A DNA stretch of 64,000 nt, taken from M0108 sp964523415 (GTDB lineage: Bacteria > Pseudomonadota > Gammaproteobacteria > Chromatiales > Chromatiaceae). The position numbers and the translations under genes were made by a program. Under the pieces are notes generated by a model that did not search any database, was not told the origin of the DNA, and saw nothing but the letters and a program-made list of their open reading frames with translations. The stretch's first letter is position 1. Each line of letters starts with the position of its first letter. Below are positions 54,156 to 64,000 of this stretch, piece after piece. The stretch is from contig CAZFZB010000003.1 in the NCBI GenBank assembly GCA_964523415.1, forward strand, positions 1 through 64,000. Direction: 5' to 3'.

Positions 54156-54614
54156 ATGGATATCCGCAAAGTCAAGAAACTCATCGAACTCCTGGAACAG
54201 TCCGATATTACGGAAATCGAGATCCGTGAGGGCGAGGAATCGGTGCGCATTAGCCGTGCCAGTCCCACGGGAATGCCGCTCTATATGCCCGCTGCCCCCA
54301 TGTCCGCACCCCCTCCCCTCGCCTTGGCCTCACCCGAACCAGACCTGCCAGATGCCTCCGAAGCTACGGAAATCCCTGAGGGCAACCTGGTACGTTCGCC
54401 CATGGTGGGTACCTTCTACCGTTCGCCCTCTCCGGGAAGCCGGCCTTTCGTTGAGGAGGGCAGCAACGTCAAGGTCGGCGATACCCTCTGCATCATTGAG
54501 GCGATGAAGATTCTCAATCAGATCGAATGCGAAAAGGCGGGTACGATCAAGCGGGTTCTGGTTGATAATGGTCAGCCCGTGGAATATAACGAAGCCCTGT
54601 TTGTGATCGACTAG
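54156..54614 (+). CDS. accB: Biotin carboxyl carrier protein of acetyl-CoA carboxylase
   Basis: 152 aa from ATG 54156. N-terminal dimer helices, a Pro/Ala-rich linker (about 35-75) and a biotinyl domain with the biotin lysine in EAMKILNQIE. Provides the swinging biotin arm for AccC. Confidence 0.97.
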   Translation: MDIRKVKKLIELLEQSDITEIEIREGEESVRISRASPTGMPLYMPAAPMSAPPPLALASPEPDLPDASEATEIPEGNLVRSPMVGTFYRSPSPGSRPFVEEGSNVKVGDTLCIIEAMKILNQIECEKAGTIKRVLVDNGQPVEYNEALFVID

Positions 54615-54735
54615 AATCACTCGCGCCCCTGGGGAGAGCACTCGGCCTTTTCGCCACAGAGTTCCTGACTCCCTCAAACCCCACTCCTCGGGACCCAGCC
54701 GTCTCCACTAGTGCCCAGACGCGGATCACAACGCC

Positions 54736-56076
<1,341 letters not shown>

Positions 56077-56086
56077 TCATATCCCC

Positions 56087-57001
56087 ATGCCCTGGCTACA
56101 AGTCGTGCTTACCACCGACCAGGAGCGCGCCTCCCTCATCGAGGTGGCCCTGGAGAACATCGGTGCCCTGGCCGTAACCCTGGATGACGCTGGCGATGAA
56201 CCTCTACTGGAGCCACCCCCCGGCGCCACACCGCTCTGGGGCAAGATCCAGGTCACGGCCCTCTTTGCTGCGGACGAATCTCACCGAAAGGAAGCCGAGA
56301 CCTTGGTTGCCTCCTTGGCCGAACACCTGGCCACCCAGCCTCGGTTTGAACGCATTGAGGATCAGGCCTGGGAGCACACTTGGCGAGACGACTTCGCCCC
56401 AACACCTTTTGGCGAGCGCCTGTGGGTCTGTCCGCGCGGGGAAAGGCCCAAGGATGAGCATCCCGATCAGGTCATCGTAACCCTGGACCCTGGGCTCGCC
56501 TTTGGCACGGGCCACCATCCAACCACCGCACTTTGCCTGAGGTGGCTTGATCGTGCCGATCTGACCGGTGCCCGTCTGATCGATTACGGTTGCGGTTCCG
56601 GGATTCTCGCCATCGCCGCCCTCAAACTGGGTGCAGCCCACGCCTTGGCCCTGGACCATGATCCCCAGGCCCTTGAGGCGACCCTCGCAAACGCCGCCGA
56701 AAACGGGGTCGCCGACAGGCTGCTTTGCCTAAAGGCCTGCGATGCCTCTCCGGGCTTATCGGGTTACCAGGCCGACTACCTGGTGGCTAACATCCTCGCT
56801 AGCCCCCTGATTAAACTGGCACCGAAACTCGCCGCCTTCCTGCGTCCCGGCGGCTTCCTGGCCCTATCGGGATTGCTGGTGGATCAGATTGAGTCCGTCG
56901 CCTCCGCCTACGCCCCCTGGCTAGACCTAGCACCCCCAGAAATCCGCGAGGAATGGGTTCTGCTCTCCGGCTGCCGTCGGGAACGGATTCCAGCCTCCTA
57001 A
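56087..57001 (+). CDS. prmA: Ribosomal protein L11 methyltransferase
   Basis: 304 aa from ATG 56087. N-terminal L11-recognition domain, then a SAM domain with DPGLAFGTGHHPTTALCL, LIDYGCGSGILAIAALKLG and DYLVANILASPLI. Trimethylates L11. Stop overlaps the dusB start (TAATG). Confidence 0.96.
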   Translation: MPWLQVVLTTDQERASLIEVALENIGALAVTLDDAGDEPLLEPPPGATPLWGKIQVTALFAADESHRKEAETLVASLAEHLATQPRFERIEDQAWEHTWRDDFAPTPFGERLWVCPRGERPKDEHPDQVIVTLDPGLAFGTGHHPTTALCLRWLDRADLTGARLIDYGCGSGILAIAALKLGAAHALALDHDPQALEATLANAAENGVADRLLCLKACDASPGLSGYQADYLVANILASPLIKLAPKLAAFLRPGGFLALSGLLVDQIESVASAYAPWLDLAPPEIREEWVLLSGCRRERIPAS

Positions 57002-58029
57002 TGGACCCAGTCCGCCTATCGACCCAGGGCCCGACCTGCATCTCACCCCAATCCGGGCAGTTCCAGATTGGCACCATCACCCTGGCCAATAACCTCATGC
57101 TCGCCCCCATGGCCGGGGTGACGGATCGCCCCTTTCGCGAACTCTGCCGTGGCCTGGGGGCCGGACTGGCCATATCCGAGATGGTTTCCGCCGATACCAG
57201 CCTCTGGGGCTCTCGCAAAAGCGTCAGGCGCCTGGACCATCGAGGCGAGACCGACCCCGTTGCGGCTCAGATCGTCGGTAACGAACCCGTACTCATGGCC
57301 GAGGCCGCGCGTAGGAATATTGACCTCGGCGCCGCCATCATAGACATCAACATGGGCTGCCCTGCCAAGAAGGTATGCCGCAAGGCCGCGGGTTCTTCCC
57401 TGCTTCGGGACGAACGTCTGGTAGGTCGCATTCTGGAGGCCGTTGTTGCCGCTGTGTCTGCCCCCGTTACCCTCAAGATCCGAACGGGCTGGTCACCGGA
57501 GGAACGTAATGCCCCAACCATTGCCCGCATCGCCTGGGAAAGCGGCATCGCGGCCCTGACGGTACACGGGCGAACCCGGGCCTGCGGCTTTTCGGGGCAG
57601 GCGGAGTTCGATACCCTGCGCATCATCCGGCGGACGGTGCCCATCACTCTTATCGCCAATGGGGATATCGACTCACCGGAACGTGCCGGTTTCGTGCTGA
57701 ATTACACCGGCGCCGATGCTATCATGATCGGACGGGCAGCCCAGGGACGCCCCTGGATATTCAGGGAAATTTCTCATTACCTGGCGACTGGTAACCACTT
57801 ACCCAGTCCCTCCGCGAACTGGGTCCGGGCCACATTAATCGCGCATCTGCATGCCCTCCATAGCTTCTATGGTAGTAAGGTGGGCGCATGTGTTGCCCGC
57901 AAACATGTGGGTTGGTACACCCGTTATCGGCTTGATGCCAGTAGCTTCCGTGAGCGATTCAATCGGGTTATTTCCTTACAAGAACAACAAACCCTGATCG
58001 AAGCCTACTTCGATAGGGATCAGACTTAA
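57001..58029 (+). CDS. dusB: tRNA-dihydrouridine synthase B
   Basis: 342 aa from ATG 57001. FMN TIM barrel with MLAPMAGVTDRPFREL, DINMGCPAKKVCRKAAGSSLL (catalytic Cys), LKIRTGW, HGRTR and ANGDI. The product reduces specific uridines in tRNA. A 20-residue extension precedes the usual start region. Forms the conserved dusB-fis unit. Confidence 0.96.
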   Translation: MDPVRLSTQGPTCISPQSGQFQIGTITLANNLMLAPMAGVTDRPFRELCRGLGAGLAISEMVSADTSLWGSRKSVRRLDHRGETDPVAAQIVGNEPVLMAEAARRNIDLGAAIIDINMGCPAKKVCRKAAGSSLLRDERLVGRILEAVVAAVSAPVTLKIRTGWSPEERNAPTIARIAWESGIAALTVHGRTRACGFSGQAEFDTLRIIRRTVPITLIANGDIDSPERAGFVLNYTGADAIMIGRAAQGRPWIFREISHYLATGNHLPSPSANWVRATLIAHLHALHSFYGSKVGACVARKHVGWYTRYRLDASSFRERFNRVISLQEQQTLIEAYFDRDQT

Positions 58030-58044
58030 GGGGGATGATGCGGC

Positions 58045-58350
58045 ATGAACAGCCTGTTGGCACAGCACTCCTGTGCAACCCTTGAGGCCTTTCCCGTCCA
58101 GCGAGTGGATCGTTCCGAGCCCTTGTGCGAATGTGTCCGTAGCGCCGTGCGATTTTACCTCCTCCATATTGGTGACGACCCGCCCGGTGATTTGCAAAAC
58201 CTGGTCCTGCGGGAAATCGAACGCCCCATGATCGAAGAGGTGCTGGACTTCACCCAAGGCAACCAGAGCCGTGCCTGCGCCGTGCTGGGTATGAGCCGCA
58301 CCACCTTGCGCAAGAAGCTCGCCCATTTCCAGAACGAGGTTGGTTCCTAG
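58045..58350 (+). CDS. fis: DNA-binding protein Fis
   Basis: 101 aa. C-terminal helix-turn-helix NQSRACAVLGMSRTTLRKKL and the preceding IERPMIEEVLDFTQG helix are typical. Nucleoid protein that tunes rRNA and growth-phase genes. Follows dusB by 15 bp. Confidence 0.96.
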   Translation: MNSLLAQHSCATLEAFPVQRVDRSEPLCECVRSAVRFYLLHIGDDPPGDLQNLVLREIERPMIEEVLDFTQGNQSRACAVLGMSRTTLRKKLAHFQNEVGS

Positions 58351-58518
58351 AACTTGCAGGTTTTCCTCCGAGAAGGCTAGCCAGATACTGGTGGCGCCCA
58401 TCGCCCCGATATCGAGGCTTCAGGCGTCTCCATGACAACTCTTGAGTCATTTTCACTGAATCAACTGAACCCACTGCACCAGCCCAACGTCCCTTGACCC
58501 CTACTGGAGCGGACCCAG

Positions 58519-59882
58519 ATGCAACCTATTCGCCGCGCCCTCATCAGCGTTTCCGACAAGTCCGGCCTGATCGATTTCGCCCGTGCCCTTACGGACCGTG
58601 GAATTGAGATCCTGTCCACCGGTGGTACCGCCAGCCTTCTGACGGCCCAGGGGATCCCGGTCACTGAGGTCTCTGACTACACCGGCTTTCCGGAAATGAT
58701 GGCGGGCAGGGTCAAGACCCTGCATCCCCTTATCCATGGCGGCATCCTGGGTCGCCGCGGCGTCGATGATGAGGTCATGCTCGAGAACGGCATTCAGCCC
58801 ATCGATCTGGTAGTGGTCAACCTCTATCCCTTCGAGCAGACCATAGCCAAGCCCGGCTGCGACCTGGAGACCGCTATCGAGAACATCGACATTGGCGGAC
58901 CGACGCTGCTGCGCGCCGCTGCCAAAAACCACGCCGCCGTGACCGTAGTGGTCGATTCCTCGGACTACAGCCGGGTCCTGGCGGAGTTGGCCGATCAGGG
59001 TGGCGCTATTTCCGACGTCACCCGCTTCGATTTAGCGGTCAAGTGCTTCGAACACACAGCCCGCTACGATGGCGCCATTGCCGACTATCTGGGAAGAAGG
59101 CTGGAGGGTGGCGAGCCCCTGCCCTACCCGCGCACGCTCAATCTCCAATTTCAGCGCAAGCAAGCCATGCGTTACGGGGAAAACCCCCACCAGAGCGCCG
59201 CCTTCTTTACCGAGGCCGGCGTCGGTGAGACCAGTGTCGCAGCGGCAACCCAACTCCAGGGCAAGGAGCTTTCTTATAACAACATCGCCGACACGGATGC
59301 AGCCCTGGAGTGTGTCAAGCAATTCGACGAGGCGCCGGCCTGTGCCATCGTCAAGCACGCCAACCCCTGTGGTGTCGCCTTAGGCGCGAACCTCTTGGAG
59401 GCCTACGAGCGTGCCTTTGCCACGGACCCAGAATCCGCCTTTGGCGGCATCATTGCCTTCAATGGCGAGTTGGACGAGGCAACTGCCTTGGCAATCGCCG
59501 AGCGCCAGTTCGTCGAGGTCATCATAGCCCCTGGAATCTCTGCGGGTGCCCGCTCGGCCCTTGCCGCCAAGAAGAACGTGCGAGTGCTGGCGTGTGGACC
59601 CTGGTCACGTGAAACCACCAAGCGCCTGGATTTCAAGCGTGTCCATGGTGGACTCCTGGTCCAGGAGGCGGACCTGGATCTCTATGCGGGGCTTAACACC
59701 GTCACCCGGCGCCCCCCCACCGAGCGGGAGATGACCGACCTCATCTTTACCTGGCGCGTGGCCAAGTTCGTCAAGTCCAATGCCATCGTCTATGGTCGCG
59801 ACGGCATGACCATCGGTGTCGGGGCCGGCCAGATGAGCCGTGTCAACTCGGCCCGCATCGCTGTCATCAAGGCCGAGCAGGC
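58519..59882 (+). CDS. purH: Bifunctional AICAR transformylase/IMP cyclohydrolase, 3' end lost in gap
   Basis: 454 codons before the N run; the family is about 520-530 aa, so roughly 70 residues of the AICAR transformylase domain are missing. IMP cyclohydrolase part begins RRALISVSDKSGLIDFARAL; transformylase part includes KQAMRYGENPHQSAAF, KHANPCGVA, SAFGGIIAFN and SNAIVYGRDGMTIGVGAGQMSRV. Last two steps of purine synthesis. The open frame that continues past the Ns belongs to another gene. Confidence 0.96.
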
Positions 59883-59982
59883 NNNNNNNNNNNNNNNNNN
59901 NNNNNNNNNNNNNNNNNNNNNNNNNNNNNNNNNNNNNNNNNNNNNNNNNNNNNNNNNNNNNNNNNNNNNNNNNNNNNNNNNN
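59883..59982. other. Assembly gap of 100 Ns
   Basis: Exactly 100 Ns, a conventional placeholder. From missing protein length (about 70 aa of PurH and 70 of the LpxA-like protein) the real gap is probably at least 400 bp, unless the scaffold join is wrong. Confidence 0.97.
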
Positions 59983-60558
59983 CAGGATCTGAGCTATCGG
60001 CCGGAGCAGGCCAAGCCCCTGTCCATTGGCGACTTCAACCATTTTCGTGAGTATGTCAACGTTAGCCAGGGCATCAAAACCGCTCAGGGTACCCGGATTG
60101 GCAGCCATAACTATTTCATGGCCTTCAGCCATGTGGGCCATGACTGCCTGATCGGCGACCATAACATCTTTGCCAACGCGGCGACCCTGGCCGGACATGT
60201 GGAGTTGGAGCACCATGCCTTTCTCTCGGGTCAGGTGGCGGTACACCAGTTCTGCCGCATCGGCGCCTACGCCATGGTCGCTGGGGTCAGCGGGGTGCCC
60301 CAGGACGTGCCACCCTTTGTGACCGCCGATGGGCACCGCGCCCGCCTCGTTGGACTCAACGCGGTGGGTTTGAGGCGCAACGGCTTCAACCAGGCCCAGC
60401 GTAACCTCATCAAGGCGGTCTACCGCCTGCTTTTTCGCAGAGGCCTACCCTTGAAGGAGGCCTTGGTACGGGCCCTGGACGAGTATCCGGCCCCTGAGAC
60501 TGACCAGATCATCGCCTTTATCCGAGCCAGCCAGAGAGGGATCATCACCTTCGCCTGA
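59983..60558 (+). CDS. LpxA-type UDP-GlcNAc O-acyltransferase, 5' end lost in gap
   Basis: 191 residues of a left-handed beta-helix acyltransferase, starting at about residue 72 of E. coli LpxA. Matches include QDLSYRPEQAKPLSIGD, AFSHVGHDCLIGDHNIFANAATLAGHV (catalytic His in GHDC) and VAVHQFCRIGAYAMVAGVSGVPQDVPPF. The usual IHRG/INRG segment is replaced by VSQG. LpxA makes the first lipid A precursor. Position before purD, not in lpxD-fabZ-lpxA-lpxB, suggests a second LpxA-like copy or a scaffolding join. Confidence 0.88.
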   Translation, partial: QDLSYRPEQAKPLSIGDFNHFREYVNVSQGIKTAQGTRIGSHNYFMAFSHVGHDCLIGDHNIFANAATLAGHVELEHHAFLSGQVAVHQFCRIGAYAMVAGVSGVPQDVPPFVTADGHRARLVGLNAVGLRRNGFNQAQRNLIKAVYRLLFRRGLPLKEALVRALDEYPAPETDQIIAFIRASQRGIITFA

Positions 60559-60615
60559 CAGCTTCGAGCCTCACCGCCAGCCGCTGGTGACCATCCGCAC
60601 GGGAGTGTCCCTGTC

Positions 60616-61905
60616 ATGAATATTCTGATCATTGGCGGCGGTGGCCGCGAACATGCCCTGGCCTGGAAGGCCGCCCAGTCCCCCCGGGTCGAGACCGTCT
60701 TTGTCGCCCCCGGTAACGGCGGTACCGGCCAGGAACCTGGTGTCCAAAATCTCGACATCGCCGCTGAGGATCTGGATGCCCTGGTCGCCTTCGCCAAGGA
60801 TCAGGCCATCGGCCTAACCATTGTCGGACCCGAGGCCCCCCTGGTGGCGGGCCTGGTGGACCGCTTCCAGGCGGAGGGACTGCCCTGCTTCGGTCCAACC
60901 AAGGGGGCGGCGCAATTGGAGGGCTCTAAGTCCTTCACCAAGGGCTTCCTCCAGCGTTACGGCATACCTACGGCAGCCTACGGCAGTTTCAGCGAGGTCG
61001 AACCCGCCCTAACATATCTGCATAAGGTCGGGGCCCCCATCGTCATCAAGGCCGATGGCCTCGCGGCGGGCAAGGGCGTCATCCTGGCCCTGAACCTTGC
61101 CACGGCGGAGGCAGCCGTTCACGATATGCTGGCCGGAGGTCGCTTTGGCAAGGCGGGCACCAGGATCGTCATCGAGGAATTCCTCCAGGGTGAGGAGGTT
61201 AGTTTCATCGCCATGGTCAGCCAGGGTCAGATTCTCCCCATGGCCAGTTCTCAAGACCATAAGGCCCGGGACGACGGTGACCAAGGCCCCAATACCGGTG
61301 GCATGGGGGCCTATTCCCCGGCCCCCCTGGTAACCCCTGCACTTCACGAACGTATCATGGCCGAGGTGATGCGCCCGACCGTAGCGGGTATGGCCACGGA
61401 AGGACTGCCCTATTGCGGCTTCCTTTACGCGGGTCTCATGATCGCTGCCGACGGTACCCCCAAGGTGCTGGAGTATAACTGCCGCTTTGGAGACCCGGAG
61501 ACTCAGCCCATCCTGATGCGCCTAAACTCAGACCTCGTCGAGCTGTGTCTGGCGGCCCTGGAGGGACGCCTCGGGGAAATGCAGGTGACATGGGATCCCC
61601 GTGCTGCCCTAGGGGTGGTCATGGCCGCGGGCGGTTATCCGGATACTTACGAAAAGGGGCATGTAATCCAGGGGCTTGAAGCAGCGGCCCAGGTAAGAGA
61701 TACGAAGGTCTTTCACGCCGGTACTGCCTTGAAGGCTGGGCAAACGATTACCCAGGGCGGGCGTGTCCTTTGCGTCACTGCCTTAGGCGAGACCGTCAGC
61801 GCCGCTCAGACCCGTGCCTATCAGGCCGTTGATCGGATACACTGGCTCAATAGCTATCATCGGCGTGACATCGGACACAGGGCTATCGCGCGTGAACAGG
61901 GCTAA
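60616..61905 (+). CDS. purD: Phosphoribosylamine-glycine ligase
   Basis: 429 aa ATP-grasp enzyme: ILIIGGGGREHALAWK, VGPEAPLVAGLVD, VIKADGLAAGKGV, MGAYSPAPLV and EYNCRFGDPETQ. Second step of purine synthesis. Normally follows purH directly; here it follows the lpxA-like fragment by 57 bp. Confidence 0.97.
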   Translation: MNILIIGGGGREHALAWKAAQSPRVETVFVAPGNGGTGQEPGVQNLDIAAEDLDALVAFAKDQAIGLTIVGPEAPLVAGLVDRFQAEGLPCFGPTKGAAQLEGSKSFTKGFLQRYGIPTAAYGSFSEVEPALTYLHKVGAPIVIKADGLAAGKGVILALNLATAEAAVHDMLAGGRFGKAGTRIVIEEFLQGEEVSFIAMVSQGQILPMASSQDHKARDDGDQGPNTGGMGAYSPAPLVTPALHERIMAEVMRPTVAGMATEGLPYCGFLYAGLMIAADGTPKVLEYNCRFGDPETQPILMRLNSDLVELCLAALEGRLGEMQVTWDPRAALGVVMAAGGYPDTYEKGHVIQGLEAAAQVRDTKVFHAGTALKAGQTITQGGRVLCVTALGETVSAAQTRAYQAVDRIHWLNSYHRRDIGHRAIAREQG

Positions 61906-62002
61906 CCGCTGGCGTCCTGGTTGACGAGGGGACTTCCGCCCAAAATCCTTTCCCGAGGAAACCGCAGATCAGCGGAGATCGCCAACCCGATAATTATCCT
62001 CA

Positions 62003-62401
62003 GTGACACACCTGAATAAGATGCCCGCTTTGCGGCTAATTTTTCGCTTGGCTCTTCTGGCCTACCTGACCATTATCTCCGTGCTGGCCTTCGCACCCTT
62101 GGCATCGACCCCAGGCACGGGTTACGACAAGGTTAACCATATTCTGGCCTTCTTCGTCCTCGCCGGACTCGCGGATCTTGCCTATCCAGTACCTACTTCT
62201 GGTCAGGGTTGGGCAAGATGGGCAAGCTTCCTAGGTTTCGGCTTCTTCATTGAGGCCGTCCAATATTTTCTACCCTATCGCGAATTTTCCTTGTTAGACC
62301 TAGCGGCTGACGGCTTGGGCATTTGGCTTTATGCGGCCGGGGTGCGGTTCGCCATTTCCGCTTCCGCCATTTCAGCAAGGGCGGGTAGGACCCGCTCCTG
62401 A
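62003..62401 (+). CDS. VanZ-like membrane protein
   Basis: 132 aa, GTG start at 62003 or ATG at 62021. Four helices with DKVNHILAFFVLAGLADL and FFIEAVQYFLPYREFSLLDLAADGLG, the VanZ family core. Function outside vancomycin/teicoplanin resistance unknown. Its last 73 bp overlap the convergent amgK 3' end. Confidence 0.82.
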   Translation: MTHLNKMPALRLIFRLALLAYLTIISVLAFAPLASTPGTGYDKVNHILAFFVLAGLADLAYPVPTSGQGWARWASFLGFGFFIEAVQYFLPYREFSLLDLAADGLGIWLYAAGVRFAISASAISARAGRTRS

Positions 62402-63354
62402 ATCAGGTGGGTCAGACCCTCAAGGGATGAATAGGCCGGAGCGACCTCCAGGATATAGCCCAGGGTCCGGGGTATGTCCGCGAGATAGCCAGGTTTGCCA
62501 TCACGACGATAAAGCCGGGCGAAGATGCCGCTAGCCTTGAGGTGACGCTGGATACCCATCAAATCAAACCACCGCAAAAAGTCACCCTCGTGTCCCTGGC
62601 GCAAGATACCCGACTGGACAGCCAGGCCGAAATAGCCCCAGGCCCACTCCTCTACCCTCCTCCGGGGCCAGGAGATATAACAATCCCTTAGCAAGGACAC
62701 CAAATCGTAAGTGACGGGACCTTCTACTGCATCTTGAAAGTCCAGGATACCCGGGGAGGGCGAGGTCGTGATCATGAGATTCCGGGAATGAAAATCGCGA
62801 TGGACGCAGGCTCGGGGCTGCTCCAAGGCGCTGGCGGCGAGGAAGGCAATAGCCTTGTCGAGGTCCCCAGCCTCCTGGGCAGTCAGGGCCAGCCCGAGAT
62901 GGCGTTTCAACAGCCATTCACGAAAGAGATCCATCTCCCGGCTCAGAAAGGCGCCATCATAAAGAGGTAGCCCTACCGTAGGGGCGCATGCCTGGATGAT
63001 GGCCAGGGCGCCGAGAGCATCCCCATAAAGCCGATCGGCGGTATCCGTATTCAAATAATCCAGATAGTGGCGACTACCAAAGTCCTCCAGCAGCAGAAAA
63101 CCCTGCAGGGTGTTCTGACCATGAATCCCCGGTGTCCTCAGACCTAATTCTTGCCAGGCGTTGGCGAGTCGTACGAAACGGGCCGTATCCTCTTGGCTCG
63201 GTGGAGCATCCATGACGATATAGCTCATGCCCTGATGATGAATCCGCCAGTAACGCCGGAAGCTGGCGTCGCTCGAGGCGGGTTCCAAAATCACCTCATC
63301 CTGGTCCAGGACAGACCTTAGCCAATCCTCCAACAGGGCGCGCCGTTCCTGCAT
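62329..63354 (-). CDS. amgK: Aminoglycoside-phosphotransferase-fold sugar kinase (AmgK-like)
   Basis: 341 aa. Kinase-fold motifs: catalytic loop VHRDFHSRNLM and metal-binding ILDFQDAVEGP; N-terminal SSDASFRRYWRI nucleotide region. In Pseudomonas AmgK phosphorylates MurNAc/GlcNAc at the anomeric carbon in cell-wall recycling and is encoded near lptD, as here. The partner MurU is not adjacent, so the activity assignment rests on family and on lptD context. Confidence 0.87.
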   Translation of the reverse strand: MQERRALLEDWLRSVLDQDEVILEPASSDASFRRYWRIHHQGMSYIVMDAPPSQEDTARFVRLANAWQELGLRTPGIHGQNTLQGFLLLEDFGSRHYLDYLNTDTADRLYGDALGALAIIQACAPTVGLPLYDGAFLSREMDLFREWLLKRHLGLALTAQEAGDLDKAIAFLAASALEQPRACVHRDFHSRNLMITTSPSPGILDFQDAVEGPVTYDLVSLLRDCYISWPRRRVEEWAWGYFGLAVQSGILRQGHEGDFLRWFDLMGIQRHLKASGIFARLYRRDGKPGYLADIPRTLGYILEVAPAYSSLEGLTHLIQERVLPALAEMAEAEMANRTPAA

Positions 63355-63495
63355 GGCCGTCTCCAGTCAATGTATTAAAGGGCTATTTTGCGGCAAGCCC
63401 CCGCCTCGGCCAAACAAGAATTCCCGCTCGGGCGGTGATGCCGCTAGAATGCCATATCAAATTACATCCCTTCGGATGATCGCTTCCATCGGCCA

Positions 63496-64000
63496 GTGAC
63501 ACGCCCCGCCACGAACAAGCACGTGACTAGCACTCGCCCTGCAACTCTCTGCCTCCTCATGTTGGCGGCCATGTCGACACACGCCGAGGTCGGGGACCCT
63601 TTGGAGGCCGGACTCAACTGGGACTATTGCGGTCTGAGACCAGCGCGCCTCGGTCCCGCCCCCTTACCCCCGCCACCAGGGAACCAGGAACCCGTCTCCA
63701 TCGAGGCTGATGACCTAGGCTACGATCGCAACGACCAAATCCTCAAGCTGGGTGGGAACATAGATCTGCAACAGGGCAGCCGCCAGATCCGGGCCCAATC
63801 CATGACCTACGCCGTCGAGACGGAGGAGGTCATGGCCCAGGGTGAATTATTCCTGGCCCAACCTGGAGTGCGTATCCTGGGCGATCAGGGCGCCCTCAAC
63901 CTGAAAACCAACCAGGGTCAAATCTCCAGGCCACGCTATCGCTTCGCCGGGCCCATCAATGCTCGGGGTGGCGCCGAACGCGCCGAATTGCTGGAACAAG
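63496..64000 (+). CDS. lptD: LPS-assembly protein LptD, N-terminal part
   Basis: Read directly from the sequence: GTG at 63496 (GTG at 63523 also possible), signal peptide ending AAMSTHA, then a periplasmic OstA/LptA-like domain (EPVSIEADDLGYDRNDQ, LKLGGNIDLQQGSRQIRAQSM, GDQGALNLKTNQGQ). 168 codons before the edge; the barrel lies beyond. Outer-membrane LPS insertase, partner of the LptE at 8.7 kb. Divergent from amgK. Confidence 0.92.
   Translation, partial: MTRPATNKHVTSTRPATLCLLMLAAMSTHAEVGDPLEAGLNWDYCGLRPARLGPAPLPPPPGNQEPVSIEADDLGYDRNDQILKLGGNIDLQQGSRQIRAQSMTYAVETEEVMAQGELFLAQPGVRILGDQGALNLKTNQGQISRPRYRFAGPINARGGAERAELLEQ

Overview
The window is a GC-rich (roughly 60%) chromosomal segment of a gammaproteobacterium. 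Evidence: the blocks cutA-dsbD, aroQ-accB-accC-prmA, dusB-fis followed by purH/purD, leuS-lptE-holA, amgK divergent from lptD, and fxsA next to groSL. A perfect CIRCE operator on groSL, a caa3-type oxidase cluster, a short H-NS-family protein and an octaheme cytochrome would suit Chromatiales or a related environmental lineage. That placement is inference; no rRNA gene is present to fix it. No tRNA, rRNA, IS element, phage, integrase or CRISPR array was found.

Layout. 0-7 kb: minus-strand terminal oxidase cluster ctaC (CoxB with a fused cytochrome c domain)-ctaD-48-aa protein-ctaG-ctaE, then SURF1, a SCO-like protein and ctaB (cut by the window edge), with a plus-strand 71-aa twin-helix protein inserted. 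A perfect FNR/ANR box lies upstream of ctaC. 7.5-12.8 kb: holA, lptE, leuS and a DAHP synthase on the minus strand. 13.2-24.7 kb: a plus-strand-biased accessory block of membrane and lipid-related genes: META protein, ceramidase-like CREST hydrolase (minus strand), SLC13/RCK permease, patatin, GntP permease, outer-membrane phospholipase A, UPF0114, DUF3611, lipase-like alpha/beta hydrolase, PLDc_N/SHOCT protein and TVP38 protein. 25-30.5 kb: H-NS-family regulator, PP2C phosphatase, octaheme-TPR cytochrome, a 64-aa orphan and a methyltransferase. 30.6-39.7 kb: RND efflux pair, YpfJ-type zinc peptidase, small OB-fold protein, aquaporin, and moaB-moeA-moaD. 39.9-46.9 kb: complete pstSCAB-phoU-phoBR phosphate regulon on the minus strand. 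47.4-50.1 kb: groSL with CIRCE, sigma70-type promoter and terminator, then fxsA. 50.3-64 kb: cutA, dsbD (with a duplicated N-terminal domain), a TlpA-like thioredoxin, aroQ, accBC, prmA, dusB, fis, purH, a 100-N assembly gap, a partial lpxA-like gene, purD, vanZ-like, amgK and the start of lptD.

Most notable: (1) the oxidase subunit I keeps its D-pathway and active-site residues but lacks all three classical K-pathway residues, and no heme A synthase gene sits in the cluster; (2) the run of nominal coding sequence at 58.5-60.6 kb is an artefact of the N gap joining purH to a divergent lpxA; (3) dsbD carries two nDsbD domains; (4) a lipid-hydrolase-rich block contains an OMPLA whose triad Asn is replaced by Asp; (5) intergenic elements such as a 20-bp-period direct repeat, a nested hairpin structure and a 21-bp palindrome. 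I do not see a clearly new defence, mobile or biosynthetic system.
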